Source of the DNA: Clostridiales bacterium
GTDB lineage: Bacteria; Bacillota; Clostridia; Caldicoprobacterales; DTU083
Assembly (NCBI GenBank): GCA_012842605.1
Contig: DUSN01000010.1
Coordinates: 1 to 34,797 of the forward strand
DNA: 34,797 nt
Direction: 5' to 3'
The notes below the pieces were generated by a model. It did no database searches, was not told the origin of the DNA, and saw nothing but the letters and a program-made list of their open reading frames with translations. The translations under genes and the position numbers were made by a program. Within the stretch, counting starts at the first letter, position 1. Each line of letters begins with the position of its first letter. This document shows, one piece after another, positions 8,477 through 16,904 of this stretch.

Positions 8477-9370
8477 ATGCTGGATGTTTTAATGGGAGCA
8501 GTCTCCCTTGGATTACTGTGGGCGGTTATGACCATAGGGGTATTCATCACATACCGTGTACTCAACATTGCTGATCTTACGGTTGAAGGCAGTATAGCCA
8601 TGGGAGCAGCCATTGCAGCAAAGTGTATTATATCCGGTATTAATCCCTATCTGGCAACCTGCCTGGCTCTGCTGGGCGGTATGGCAGCCGGCCTGGCAAC
8701 AGGTCTTTTGCATACTCAGCTAAAAATACCTGCTCTGCTTTCGGGCATATTGACCATGATAGCGCTTTGGTCTGTTAATCTGCGCATCATGGGAACTTCC
8801 AATATATCTCTGCTGCGAATGGGAACAGTATATCAGCCGCTGGAAAACCTGGGACTTAACAAGACTTATGCAATAATTGTCCTGGGATTGTTGTTCGTGT
8901 TTGCTCTTATAACCATCCTTTACTGGTTCTTTGGAACCGAAATCGGTTCTGCCATCCGGGCAACCGGCAACAATCCACATATGGTCCGTGCTCAGGGTAT
9001 AAATACCAATACAACCATTATACTGGGCTTGATTATAAGCAACGGTCTGGTAGCTATGAGCGGTGCGCTCATAGCCCAGAGCCAGAGCTATTCAGATGTG
9101 CAAATGGGCACAGGAGCCATAATTATAGGTTTGGCTTCAGTAATAATTGGCGAAGTGCTTTTTGGCAGCAGGAATTTCTATACCCGTATGGTATCCCTGA
9201 TGCTGGGTGCTGTAACTTATCGCATAATAATTGCTCTGGTATTGAAGATGGGTATGCCAGCCAATGACTTAAAACTGTTTACTGCATTAACTGTTGCTTT
9301 TGCATTATCCCTGCCTGTATTCAAGAGCTATCTCAATCCGCTGCGCAGTTTGTTTAAGGAGGTGGAATAG
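8477..9370 (+). CDS. ABC importer permease (BPD_transp_2 family)
   Basis: This 297-residue, highly hydrophobic protein has about eight or nine predicted transmembrane segments and belongs to the LivH/RbsC-like permease family. The segment TYRVLNIADLTVEGSIAMG near the N-terminus and a Gly/Ala-rich core (IRATGNNPHMVRAQGINT) are typical of the permease partnered with PF04392 binding proteins. It forms the membrane channel of the importer encoded here. It sits 22 bases after the binding-protein gene and is immediately followed by the ATPase gene, with no bases between the stop codon and the next start. Confidence 0.9.
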   Translation: MLDVLMGAVSLGLLWAVMTIGVFITYRVLNIADLTVEGSIAMGAAIAAKCIISGINPYLATCLALLGGMAAGLATGLLHTQLKIPALLSGILTMIALWSVNLRIMGTSNISLLRMGTVYQPLENLGLNKTYAIIVLGLLFVFALITILYWFFGTEIGSAIRATGNNPHMVRAQGINTNTTIILGLIISNGLVAMSGALIAQSQSYSDVQMGTGAIIIGLASVIIGEVLFGSRNFYTRMVSLMLGAVTYRIIIALVLKMGMPANDLKLFTALTVAFALSLPVFKSYLNPLRSLFKEVE

Positions 9371-10165
9371 ATGCTGCTGGTCAATGGAATATACAAAGTA
9401 TTCAATGCAGGAACTGTAAATGAAAAAACTGCCCTGCAGGATGTCAGCGTGGAACTGAAAGAAGGAGATTTTGTAACCTTAATAGGAGGTAACGGGGCAG
9501 GAAAGTCCACCTTGCTTAATTGTGTTGCCGGTGTTTACGGTGTTGACCGTGGTTCAATTCTGATAGATAATAATGATGTCACCCGGCTGCCCGAGCATAA
9601 ACGGGCAGCTGTGCTGGGCAGGGTGTTTCAGGACCCTATGATGGGCACAGCTGCAAACATGGGTATTGAAGAAAACCTTGCTCTGGCTTACCGCCGCGGG
9701 CAAAGGAGAGGACTGAAGTGGGGTATAAGCCGCAAAGAAAGGGAATTGTTCCGGCAGCAGCTCAAGAGGCTGGAATTAGGGCTGGAGGACCGGATGACTG
9801 TCAAGGTTGGCCTATTGTCCGGAGGTCAGCGACAGGCTTTGACCCTCTTAATGGCTACCTTAAAAAAGCCGAAGGTTTTGCTGCTGGATGAGCATACAGC
9901 TGCACTGGATCCTAAAACTGCCAACAGGGTATTGGAGATTACCGAGCAGCTTGTTAAGGAAAACAATCTTACTACATTAATGGTTACCCATAATATGAGA
10001 GATGCAATCAGACACGGCAACCGGTTAATAATGATGCACGAAGGCCGTATTATTCTTGATATAAACGGACAAGAAAAGAAGAAGCTTACTGTGGAAGACT
10101 TGCTGGAGCGTTTCGGCCGGGTAAGCGGTGAGGAATTTGCAAACGATCGTGCTCTGCTGTCTTAA
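9371..10165 (+). CDS. ABC importer ATP-binding protein
   Basis: This 264-residue ATPase powers the adjacent importer from the cytoplasmic face. Walker A is GGNGAGKST (39-47), the signature is LSGGQRQ (149-155) and Walker B is VLLLDE (169-174), followed by the H-loop histidine in MVTHNMRDA. The sequence after Walker B reads HTAALDP where most ABC proteins have PTSALDP or PTAALDP; HTAALDP is seen in this transporter family. The start codon directly follows the permease stop codon, and AAGGAGGT lies in the end of the permease gene, suggesting translational coupling. Confidence 0.93.
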   Translation: MLLVNGIYKVFNAGTVNEKTALQDVSVELKEGDFVTLIGGNGAGKSTLLNCVAGVYGVDRGSILIDNNDVTRLPEHKRAAVLGRVFQDPMMGTAANMGIEENLALAYRRGQRRGLKWGISRKERELFRQQLKRLELGLEDRMTVKVGLLSGGQRQALTLLMATLKKPKVLLLDEHTAALDPKTANRVLEITEQLVKENNLTTLMVTHNMRDAIRHGNRLIMMHEGRIILDINGQEKKKLTVEDLLERFGRVSGEEFANDRALLS

Positions 10166-10214
10166 GTTCAGTGAAGCTGGCAAAAGATAGGCGTATAGCA
10201 AAAGGAGCATCAAT

Positions 10215-11405
10215 ATGAACAAAAGAGTACCTGTTTCGGAGCTGCATGACAGGATGCACCGTTTCAGGCGCAGAATGGATCTGTGTCATCCGGGATGGGA
10301 ATGGACAATTATTTTCAGCAAAACAAATCAATATTATTTTACCGGTACCATGCAGGACGGAATGCTGATTATTCCAAGGGATGAGGAAGCAGTATACTGG
10401 GTAAGGCGCAGCTATGAACGGGCAGTGGATGAATCTCTTTTCCCGGATATAAGGCATATGAGCAGTTATAGGGATGCTGCGGCAGGCATGGGCAGAGTTC
10501 CGGATATATTGTATACTGAGACTGAAATCCTTCCCCTGGCAATGTTTCAGAGACTGCAGAGGTATTTTCCCTTTGAGAAGGCCAGGTCAGCTGATGCCCA
10601 GATTATGGCTGTCCGGGCAATAAAAAGCGAATACGAGCTGGCGATAATGGAAAAAACGGGAAGGCTTCATAAAAGGGTACTGGAGGATTTAATCCCTGAA
10701 ATACTTGAAGAGGGTATGAGTGAAGCGGACTTGGCAAACCGTCTTTTCTCCGTCATGATGGCGGAAGGACATCATGGGTTTGCCCGCTTTGGAATGTTTG
10801 ATACGAATATCGGAATCGGGCAGCTTGGCTTTGGAGAAAGCTCGCTGTACCCGACTTATTTTGACGGGCCGGGCGGGAACTATGGAATGAGCCCCGCCAT
10901 GCCATTTTGGGGTAGCCGTGAAAGGAAGCTGAAAAAGGGAGATCTGGTATTTATAGACGCAGCTTTCGGACTGGAAGGCTACCATACCGATAAAACCATG
11001 AACTATATGTTCGGAAGACCAATTCCCGATGAGGCTGTTGAGCTGCACTACAGGTGTGTTGAAATTCAGAAAAAAGCAGCTTCATTATTGGTTCCCGGAG
11101 CAATCCCGGCTGAAATATATGCTGAGATAACAGGAAGCCTGGATGATGAGTTTTTGGAAAACTTCATGGGATATAAAAACAGAAAGGTTAAGTTTATAGG
11201 TCACGGTATCGGCCTGCAGATAGACGAAGTTCCGGTTATTGCTGCCGGATTTACCGAACCATTGGAAGAAAACATGGCAATAGCCCTGGAACCGAAAAAA
11301 GGTGTACCGGGTATCGGCCTTGTTGGTACCGAAAATACATATTTGGTAACGCCGGAAGGAGGGCGCTGCATAACAGGAAATCATTCAGGATTAATACTTG
11401 TATAA
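10215..11405 (+). CDS. M24 family metallopeptidase (Xaa-Pro aminopeptidase-like)
   Basis: This 396-residue cytosolic enzyme has an N-terminal creatinase-like domain (about 10-140) and a C-terminal pita-bread M24 domain. All five dinuclear metal ligands are present: Asp248 and Asp259 (FIDAAFGLEGYHTDK), His330 (GHGIGLQIDE), Glu359 (ALEPKKG) and Glu373 (GTENTYLV). It therefore should be an active aminopeptidase, probably removing an N-terminal residue ahead of proline; creatinase-like activity is less likely. AAGGAG lies 8 bases before the ATG. It starts 49 bases after the ABC ATPase with no visible terminator between them, so it is probably the last gene of the T-box operon. Confidence 0.88.
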   Translation: MNKRVPVSELHDRMHRFRRRMDLCHPGWEWTIIFSKTNQYYFTGTMQDGMLIIPRDEEAVYWVRRSYERAVDESLFPDIRHMSSYRDAAAGMGRVPDILYTETEILPLAMFQRLQRYFPFEKARSADAQIMAVRAIKSEYELAIMEKTGRLHKRVLEDLIPEILEEGMSEADLANRLFSVMMAEGHHGFARFGMFDTNIGIGQLGFGESSLYPTYFDGPGGNYGMSPAMPFWGSRERKLKKGDLVFIDAAFGLEGYHTDKTMNYMFGRPIPDEAVELHYRCVEIQKKAASLLVPGAIPAEIYAEITGSLDDEFLENFMGYKNRKVKFIGHGIGLQIDEVPVIAAGFTEPLEENMAIALEPKKGVPGIGLVGTENTYLVTPEGGRCITGNHSGLILV

Positions 11406-11502
11406 TTGATGTATTAGTGATAGTATATATAGAAAAATCCTTTATCACAATAAATCAATAGAGTGATTAATATACTACACTATATACGTCAGGAGATTAC
11501 AA

Positions 11503-12360
11503 ATGGCAAGACTAAAGAGAGTGGCAGCTATTCATGATATATCTTGTTTCGGTAAATGTTCATTGACAGTTGCCCTGCCCATAATATCGGCAGCCGGCAT
11601 TGAATGCAGTGTTATACCCACAGCAGTATTGTCAACCCATACAGGCGGTTTTACAGGATACACATTCAGAGATTTAACTGATGACATCCTGCCTGTTGCA
11701 GAACATTGGAAATCTTTAAATCTGCAGTTTGAAGCCATATATACGGGTTATTTAGGCTCATTCCGGCAGCTGGATATAGTATCTGAGCTTTTTGAGATTC
11801 TTGGATCTGCTGAAACCTTAAAGGTAGTTGATCCTGTCATGGCAGACAATGGAGTATTGTATAAGTCTTTTCCGGAAACCTTTCCAGGGGGAATGAAAAA
11901 GCTTTGCAGCAAGGCAGATATAATAATACCCAATATTACCGAAGCTGTCCTCATGCTGGACGAGCCCTACAGGGAAGGGCCATATACCATTGAATACATA
12001 GAGGGACTTCTTAAAAAGCTTGGAGATTTAGGTCCCAGACAAGTCGTATTAACCGGAGTGTATTTTGACGATAAGCAGCTTGGTGCCGCTGCATATGAAC
12101 GTACTACCGGTGAAATCAGCTATTGCTTTGAAGACCGCATAGAAGGGTATTATCATGGCACAGGCGATGTATTTGGCAGTGCGTTTGTTGCTGCCCGTCT
12201 TAAAGGCTTCAGCCTGGCACAGGCAACACAGGCGGCTGTATGGTTTACTGTGGGCAGTATTTTAAGAACCAAGGCAGCAGGCACTGATGTCCGGTTTGGT
12301 GTAGACTTTGAAACAGGGCTGCTGGATTTGGCTGTTCGCCTGGCAAATCAGAAAGAGTGA
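11503..12360 (+). CDS. pdxY: Pyridoxal/pyridoxamine kinase
   Basis: This 285-residue ribokinase-fold enzyme phosphorylates pyridoxal, pyridoxamine or pyridoxine with ATP in vitamin B6 salvage. It opens with VAAIHDISCFGKCSLT, the characteristic start of the clostridial pyridoxamine kinases, then VLSTHTGGFTGYTFRDL, VVDPVMADNGVLY and NITEAVLML. The anion-hole motif GTGD lies at 219-222 with catalytic base Asp222. CAGGAG precedes the ATG by 7 bases. It is followed 33 bases later by metN with only a GGGGGTGA ribosome site between, so it looks like the lead gene of a pdxY-metN-metI-metQ operon. A ThiD-type specificity is less likely given the pyridoxamine-kinase start. Confidence 0.88.
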   Translation: MARLKRVAAIHDISCFGKCSLTVALPIISAAGIECSVIPTAVLSTHTGGFTGYTFRDLTDDILPVAEHWKSLNLQFEAIYTGYLGSFRQLDIVSELFEILGSAETLKVVDPVMADNGVLYKSFPETFPGGMKKLCSKADIIIPNITEAVLMLDEPYREGPYTIEYIEGLLKKLGDLGPRQVVLTGVYFDDKQLGAAAYERTTGEISYCFEDRIEGYYHGTGDVFGSAFVAARLKGFSLAQATQAAVWFTVGSILRTKAAGTDVRFGVDFETGLLDLAVRLANQKE

Positions 12361-12393
12361 TGACATTATGGATGGTGGGGGTGACGGTGAAAT

Positions 12394-13410
12394 ATGAAAG
12401 TGGATACTCCTATTATTAAAATAGAGTCCCTGAGCAAGGTCTTCAGAGGACCCGATGGTGATTTTGCAGCTTTGGAAGATATAAACCTGGAAATCATGAG
12501 CGGCGAAATATTTGGGATAATCGGCATGAGCGGTGCCGGTAAAAGTACACTTGTAAGATGTATAAATTTCCTGGAAAGGCCGACTCAGGGTACTGTCTAC
12601 TTTGATGGTGTCGACCTGTCAAGCCTCACCAAGAAGGAACTGTACAATATCCGCAGATCAATGGGTATGATATTCCAGCAGTTCAATCTTCTCATGCAGA
12701 GAAATGTCATTGGGAATGTATGTTTTCCGCTGGAGATAGCCGGTGTGGAAAAGTCAGAAGCACGAAAACGGGCTGAAGAGCTGCTGGAAGTTGTAGGCTT
12801 GTCCGATAAAGCCCTGGCTTATCCTTCTCAACTGTCGGGGGGCCAGCGTCAGAGGGTAGCCATAGCCCGTGCCCTGGCAACCAATCCCAAGGTTCTTCTT
12901 TGTGATGAAGCCACCAGTGCTTTGGACCCGGCAACTACGCGAGGCGTTCTGATGCTGCTTAAAGACATTAACAAGCGGCTGGGCATCACTATTGTTGTCA
13001 TTACCCATGAAATGCGTGTTATAGAAGAGATCTGCAACAGGGTAGCTATTATTGATAAAAGTAAAATTGCAGAAATAGGAAGTGTAGAAGAAATATTTAC
13101 CAGGCCAAAGACAGCGGCTGCCAGACGCCTGGTGTTCCCGGAGGATCATTCCTTTGAACAGCTGCCGGGCAAGCGGTGCTGTCGTATTGTATTTAACGGC
13201 AATTCATCATTTGAGCCGATTATAGCAGGAATGGTGCTTGATTTTCGCCAGTTGGTAAATATACTGTTTGCAGATACCAAAAACATTGACGGCAAAGCTT
13301 TTGGGCAAATTGTTATTCAGCTTCCTGAAAACGATCTGGTTGCCAATAGGATGATTGAGTATCTGCGGGCAAAAAATCTTGCAGTGGAGGAGGTGGCTGG
13401 CTATGTTTGA
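12394..13410 (+). CDS. metN: Methionine-type ABC importer ATPase (MetN, with NIL domain)
   Basis: This 338-residue ATPase has Walker A GMSGAGKST (44-52), signature LSGGQRQ (147-153), Walker B LLCDE (168-172) and the H-loop in VITHEMRV. After about residue 260 it carries a C-terminal NIL domain, the regulatory domain by which E. coli MetN is shut off by cytosolic methionine. It energises the MetI permease, whose gene overlaps this one by 8 bases (ATG within the last codons). Gene order MetN-MetI-MetQ is canonical. Known substrates of the family are L- and D-methionine; some members carry other amino acids or derivatives. Confidence 0.93.
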   Translation: MKVDTPIIKIESLSKVFRGPDGDFAALEDINLEIMSGEIFGIIGMSGAGKSTLVRCINFLERPTQGTVYFDGVDLSSLTKKELYNIRRSMGMIFQQFNLLMQRNVIGNVCFPLEIAGVEKSEARKRAEELLEVVGLSDKALAYPSQLSGGQRQRVAIARALATNPKVLLCDEATSALDPATTRGVLMLLKDINKRLGITIVVITHEMRVIEEICNRVAIIDKSKIAEIGSVEEIFTRPKTAAARRLVFPEDHSFEQLPGKRCCRIVFNGNSSFEPIIAGMVLDFRQLVNILFADTKNIDGKAFGQIVIQLPENDLVANRMIEYLRAKNLAVEEVAGYV

Positions 13411-14062
13411 TCCGGTTGTTTTGAAAATGCTAGGGCGCGGACTGTTGGAGTCTATATATATGACCCTGGTATCAACAGCTTTTGCTTATGTGTTAGGCCT
13501 TCCACTCGGCATTGCATTGGTTGTTACCGATAAGGAAGGAATTTATCCGAAAGAAACCTTTAACTGGATCCTCGGACTTATTATTAATTTGCTTCGTTCT
13601 ATTCCGTTTTTAATACTGTTGATTATGGTCATTCCCATAACCCGGGCTATTGTGGGGACAACAATCGGCACCAATGCCACCATCGTTCCGTTGGTCATTG
13701 CAGCCGCACCCTTTATCGCAAGACTTGTAGAATCCTCGTTAAAAGAGGTTGATAAGGGGGTGATCGAGGCCGCTCAGTCCATGGGGGCCTCTACGATGCG
13801 AATCATTTTCAAGGTAATGCTGCCAGAAGCCCGTCCTTCCCTTGTTGTCGGCGCTGCTATTGCAGTAACAACCATATTAAGCTATTCTGCCATGGCCGGT
13901 TTTGTAGCCGGCGGCGGATTGGGAGATATAGCAATCCGCTATGGCTACGATCGTTATCAGACTGATATAATGCTGGTAACGGTAGCCTTGCTGGTACTTA
14001 TAGTACAGGTGCTGCAGGAAGTGGGAATGAAACTGGCAAGAGTCAGCGATAAACGCAAATAA
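13403..14062 (+). CDS. metI: Methionine-type ABC importer permease (MetI)
   Basis: The 219-residue permease has about five transmembrane helices, starting with a LESIYMTLVSTAFAYVLGL segment typical of MetI. The cytoplasmic coupling (EAA) loop reads EAAQSMGASTMRIIFKVMLPEA. Its length matches the family (about 217). The start at ATG 13403 has GGAGGAGGT about 10 bases upstream, inside metN, which indicates translational coupling. Starting further upstream at 13355 would add a segment that is only the metN tail read in another frame. Confidence 0.93.
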   Translation: MFDPVVLKMLGRGLLESIYMTLVSTAFAYVLGLPLGIALVVTDKEGIYPKETFNWILGLIINLLRSIPFLILLIMVIPITRAIVGTTIGTNATIVPLVIAAAPFIARLVESSLKEVDKGVIEAAQSMGASTMRIIFKVMLPEARPSLVVGAAIAVTTILSYSAMAGFVAGGGLGDIAIRYGYDRYQTDIMLVTVALLVLIVQVLQEVGMKLARVSDKRK

Positions 14063-14160
14063 AGTGACTATAAAACCATAGCGTATGAATATATATACAA
14101 ATTAATAACTAAATATTATACAATACTTAATACTTAGAATAAATTATGGAGGTTGAATGT

Positions 14161-14973
14161 ATGAAAAAAACAGTATTAATTACATTGATAGTTGTATTAT
14201 CTCTTTCATTACTGGCAGGCTGCTCCCAGCCTAATAAAAATGACAAAAAAATCGTGATAGGAGCTTCTCCTACTCCACATGCTGAAATTCTTCAAGTAGC
14301 AAAAGAAGTGCTGGCAGAAAAAGGATATGAACTGGAAATTAAAGAGTTTACAGATTATGTACAGCCTAACCTGACATTGGATACCGGTGAGCTGGATGCT
14401 AATTATTTCCAGCATAAGCCTTACTTAGACGATTTTAATAAAGAAAATAATACAAAGATAGTATCCATTGCAGCAATTCACTATGAGCCCCTTGGACTTT
14501 ATCCCGGCAAGACCAAATCATTGGAAGACTTGAAGGAAGGGGCACAAATAGCCGTACCAAATGATACTACAAATGAAGCACGTGCTCTGTTGCTTTTAGA
14601 GGCTCAGGGATTGATTAAAATTAAACCTGAGGCAGGCTTACAGGCTACTATCAACGATATAGTTGAAAACCCCAAAAATATAAAGATAGTAGAGGTTAAA
14701 GCAGCTCAGCTTCCGAGGTCTCTGGAGGATGTTGACATGGCAGTTATTAACGGCAACTATGCTATACAGGCAGGATTAAACGCTGCTAAAGATGCCCTGG
14801 CCAAAGAAGAGAAGGATTCTATGGCAGCTGAAACCTATGCCAATATTATAGCTGTCAAAGAGGGCAATGAAAATAGTGAAAAGCTTAAGGCATTGGTAGA
14901 AGCACTTAAGAGCGATAAGGTAAAACAATTTATTGAAGAGAAATACCAGGGTTCAGTAGTACCGGTGTTCTAA
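14161..14973 (+). CDS. metQ: Methionine-type substrate-binding lipoprotein (MetQ)
   Basis: This 270-residue protein has a lipoprotein signal ending LLAGC (lipidated Cys21) and the NlpA/MetQ fold: IVIGASPTPHAEIL, ELDANYFQHKPYLDDFN, IAAIHYEPLGLYPGK and the C-terminal VPVF. It captures the substrate outside the membrane for MetNI. GGAGG lies 8 bases before ATG 14161; the in-frame ATG at 14146 overlaps that site and is rejected. A 98-base AT-rich gap without a terminator separates it from metI, so it is probably co-transcribed, though an extra promoter in the gap is possible. Confidence 0.93.
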   Translation: MKKTVLITLIVVLSLSLLAGCSQPNKNDKKIVIGASPTPHAEILQVAKEVLAEKGYELEIKEFTDYVQPNLTLDTGELDANYFQHKPYLDDFNKENNTKIVSIAAIHYEPLGLYPGKTKSLEDLKEGAQIAVPNDTTNEARALLLLEAQGLIKIKPEAGLQATINDIVENPKNIKIVEVKAAQLPRSLEDVDMAVINGNYAIQAGLNAAKDALAKEEKDSMAAETYANIIAVKEGNENSEKLKALVEALKSDKVKQFIEEKYQGSVVPVF

Positions 14974-15055
14974 AATACAATACAAAACATATTTCAGGCA
15001 GCACTATATTTACGAAATAATGCATTAGCCAGCATTATACCTTAAAATGTAAAGG

Positions 15056-15086
15056 TTAAGGCCGCAGTTATTAACTGCGGCCTTAA
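15056..15086. terminator. Perfect hairpin between metQ and citrate synthase
   Basis: TTAAGGCCGCAGTTA (15056-15070) is exactly complementary to TAACTGCGGCCTTAA (15072-15086). The stem is GC-rich, with A/T-rich ends on both sides. It probably works as a terminator between the two converging genes. Confidence 0.75.
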
Positions 15087-15095
15087 GCTTGTAAC

Positions 15096-15127
15096 AAAGC
15101 CCCCTGATTTTTGAGACAGGGGGCTTT
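15096..15127. terminator. Bidirectional terminator of metQ and citrate synthase
   Basis: AAAGCCCCCTG (15096-15106) pairs perfectly with CAGGGGGCTTT (15117-15127) around a 10-base loop. T-rich sequence follows on the plus strand and TTT on the minus strand, 20 bases after the citrate synthase stop. It should serve both converging genes. Confidence 0.85.
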
Positions 15128-15147
15128 AATTATCTGAAGTATAAGCT

Positions 15148-16527
15148 TTATTCTTCCCGGCTTCGTTCTTCAATAGGGATATAATTTCGCCGTGGCTGGA
15201 CGCTCTTATAAGCCGGGCGGATTATTTTGCCGGCATTTATCAGCTCTTCCATGCGATGTGCGCTCCAGCCGGCTATGCGTGAAATAGCAAAAATAGGAGT
15301 GTAAAGCTCCAGGGGCAGACCAAGCATGCTGTAAACCAAGCCGCTGTAAAAGTCTACATTGGCACTGACACCTTTGTAGATCTTTCTCTTTTTGCTGATC
15401 AATTCTGCCGCCAAGCGCTCTACCCGGGAATAAAGACCAAACTCTTCCGTTAAGCCTTTTTCTTCGCTTAATTCCTCCAAAAAGCTCTTTAGAATATCGG
15501 CTCTCGGGTCAGACAGTGAGTATACGGCATGACCCATGCCATAAATCAGTCCTGACCTGTCAAAAGCTTTTTTATCCAGCAATGCTGTCAAATACTCGGC
15601 AATTTCATTCTCATCGGTCCAGTCTGATACGGATTTCTTCATATCTTCAAACATTTGAACCACTTTAATATTAGCACCGCCATGTCTTGGGCCCTTTAAA
15701 GAGCCGAGGGAAGCAGCAACAGAAGAATAAGTATCCGTACCTGAAGAGGTAACTACATGAGTGGTGAAGGTGGAGTTGTTGCCACCGCCATGTTCTGCAT
15801 GGAGTACCAGTGCAATATCAAGTATTCTGGCTTCCAATTCAGTATATTTGCTGTCCGGGCGAAGAAGATGAAGTATATTCTCTGCTGTGGAAAGGTCAGG
15901 ACGGGGAGTATGGATAAACAGACTCTGACCGTCATGATAGTGTCTGTAAGCCTGGTAGCCATAAACCGACAGGCAGGGGAACAGAGCTATCAGCTGCAGC
16001 GATTGTCTCAGTACATTGGGAATGGAAATATCGTCTGCGTTTTCATCATAAGAATATAAAGTCAATACACTGCGAGCCAATGTGTTCATCATATCTTTGC
16101 TGGGCGCTTTCATTATAATATCCCTGACAAAGCTTGTGGGCAATGTACGGTAATAAGCCAGCAGCTTCTTAAAATCCTCCAGCTGTTGTGCGGTAGGAAG
16201 CTCACTGAATAGCAGCAGATATACTACTTCTTCATAGCATGAGTAACCTTTTTTAGAGGAATCTTTTACAATTTCCTCGATATCATATCCCCTATAATAC
16301 AGCTTTCCGCGGCAAGGTATGCAGCGGCCTGTTTCATCAACAGTATCTGCAACAATTTCACTTATTTCAGTAAGTCCGGTCACTACTCCCTTTCCGCTGA
16401 TATCCCTTAACCCACGTTTTACGTCATACTTTTCATACAATGAAGAATCAATTGAACCATGTTTAAGGCATAATTCAGTAAGGCTCAGTATTTCAGGAGT
16501 AATATCGGAATAGCTTGCTTTAGCCAT
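15148..16527 (-). CDS. Citrate synthase
   Basis: This cytosolic enzyme condenses acetyl-CoA with oxaloacetate to citrate, the entry to the (possibly incomplete) citric acid cycle and glutamate synthesis. The 459 residues include the catalytic triad: His282 (GPRHGGAN), His333 (GMGHAVYS) and Asp392 (NVDFYSG), plus the LHAEHGGGNNSTF segment around 242-254. An N-terminal extension of about 45 residues before the core is typical of the clostridial type-II-like group. A 2-methylcitrate synthase role is possible but no prpB or prpD is nearby. AAAGGAGAGG lies about 6 bases before the ATG on the minus strand. It is transcribed alone, convergent with metQ and divergent from galE. Confidence 0.93.
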   Translation of the reverse strand: MAKASYSDITPEILSLTELCLKHGSIDSSLYEKYDVKRGLRDISGKGVVTGLTEISEIVADTVDETGRCIPCRGKLYYRGYDIEEIVKDSSKKGYSCYEEVVYLLLFSELPTAQQLEDFKKLLAYYRTLPTSFVRDIIMKAPSKDMMNTLARSVLTLYSYDENADDISIPNVLRQSLQLIALFPCLSVYGYQAYRHYHDGQSLFIHTPRPDLSTAENILHLLRPDSKYTELEARILDIALVLHAEHGGGNNSTFTTHVVTSSGTDTYSSVAASLGSLKGPRHGGANIKVVQMFEDMKKSVSDWTDENEIAEYLTALLDKKAFDRSGLIYGMGHAVYSLSDPRADILKSFLEELSEEKGLTEEFGLYSRVERLAAELISKKRKIYKGVSANVDFYSGLVYSMLGLPLELYTPIFAISRIAGWSAHRMEELINAGKIIRPAYKSVQPRRNYIPIEERSREE

Positions 16528-16904
16528 CTAACCCTCTCCTTTCGTAATAAATTGTTAATTGCATAACAGTGTTTTGTACGAGTTTGCATTATCATATTAT
16601 AAATTAATAATATTGAATACGAGAAAGAAACACACATGACTAGCATTCAGACAAAAGGCAGTCAACCAATGGAGGATTTAGTTTTTTCGACCCGGAGAAC
16701 CCAAGAAAGGCCATATATATTAAGTATTATACTATTCAATAATGTATCATGTCAAAGTGTGATTTTAAAATATTATTGCAGATTATATCGGATAACCGTG
16801 AAAATAAGTGGAAATCATATTCCATAGACTTGTATTCATATAATTATATGATATAAAATAAAGGATGACTTTGTTATTAATTAGTTCAGAAAGGAAGTAT
16901 TTTC
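16528..16904. other. Divergent intergenic region between citrate synthase and galE
   Basis: These 377 bases are AT-rich. I see a ribosome binding site at each end, a candidate galE promoter (16830-16857) and TATAAT-like sequences on the minus strand near 16590-16605 for citrate synthase. There is no convincing gene, RNA element or large repeat. Confidence 0.5.
16830..16857 (+). promoter_or_regulatory. Candidate promoter for the galE operon
   Basis: TTGTAT (16830-16835), a 16-base spacer and TATAAA (16852-16857) sit about 48 bases before the galE start. The spacing is acceptable and both hexamers are partial matches. Confidence 0.4.

Noticed and set aside
11406..11502. SAM riboswitch expected before a methionine importer operon
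   Set aside because: The gap is short and AT-rich and shows none of the conserved SAM-I core or a terminator hairpin. Only a loose ATCAC/GTGAT pair is present.
13355..13402. N-terminal extension of metI
   Set aside because: The extra residues are the 3' end of metN read in another frame. A strong GGAGGAGGT precedes ATG 13403 and the resulting length matches MetI.
16636..16827. 63-residue open frame in the citrate synthase-galE gap
   Set aside because: It has no ribosome binding site, unremarkable composition and no recognisable motif. It overlaps the region expected to hold divergent promoters.
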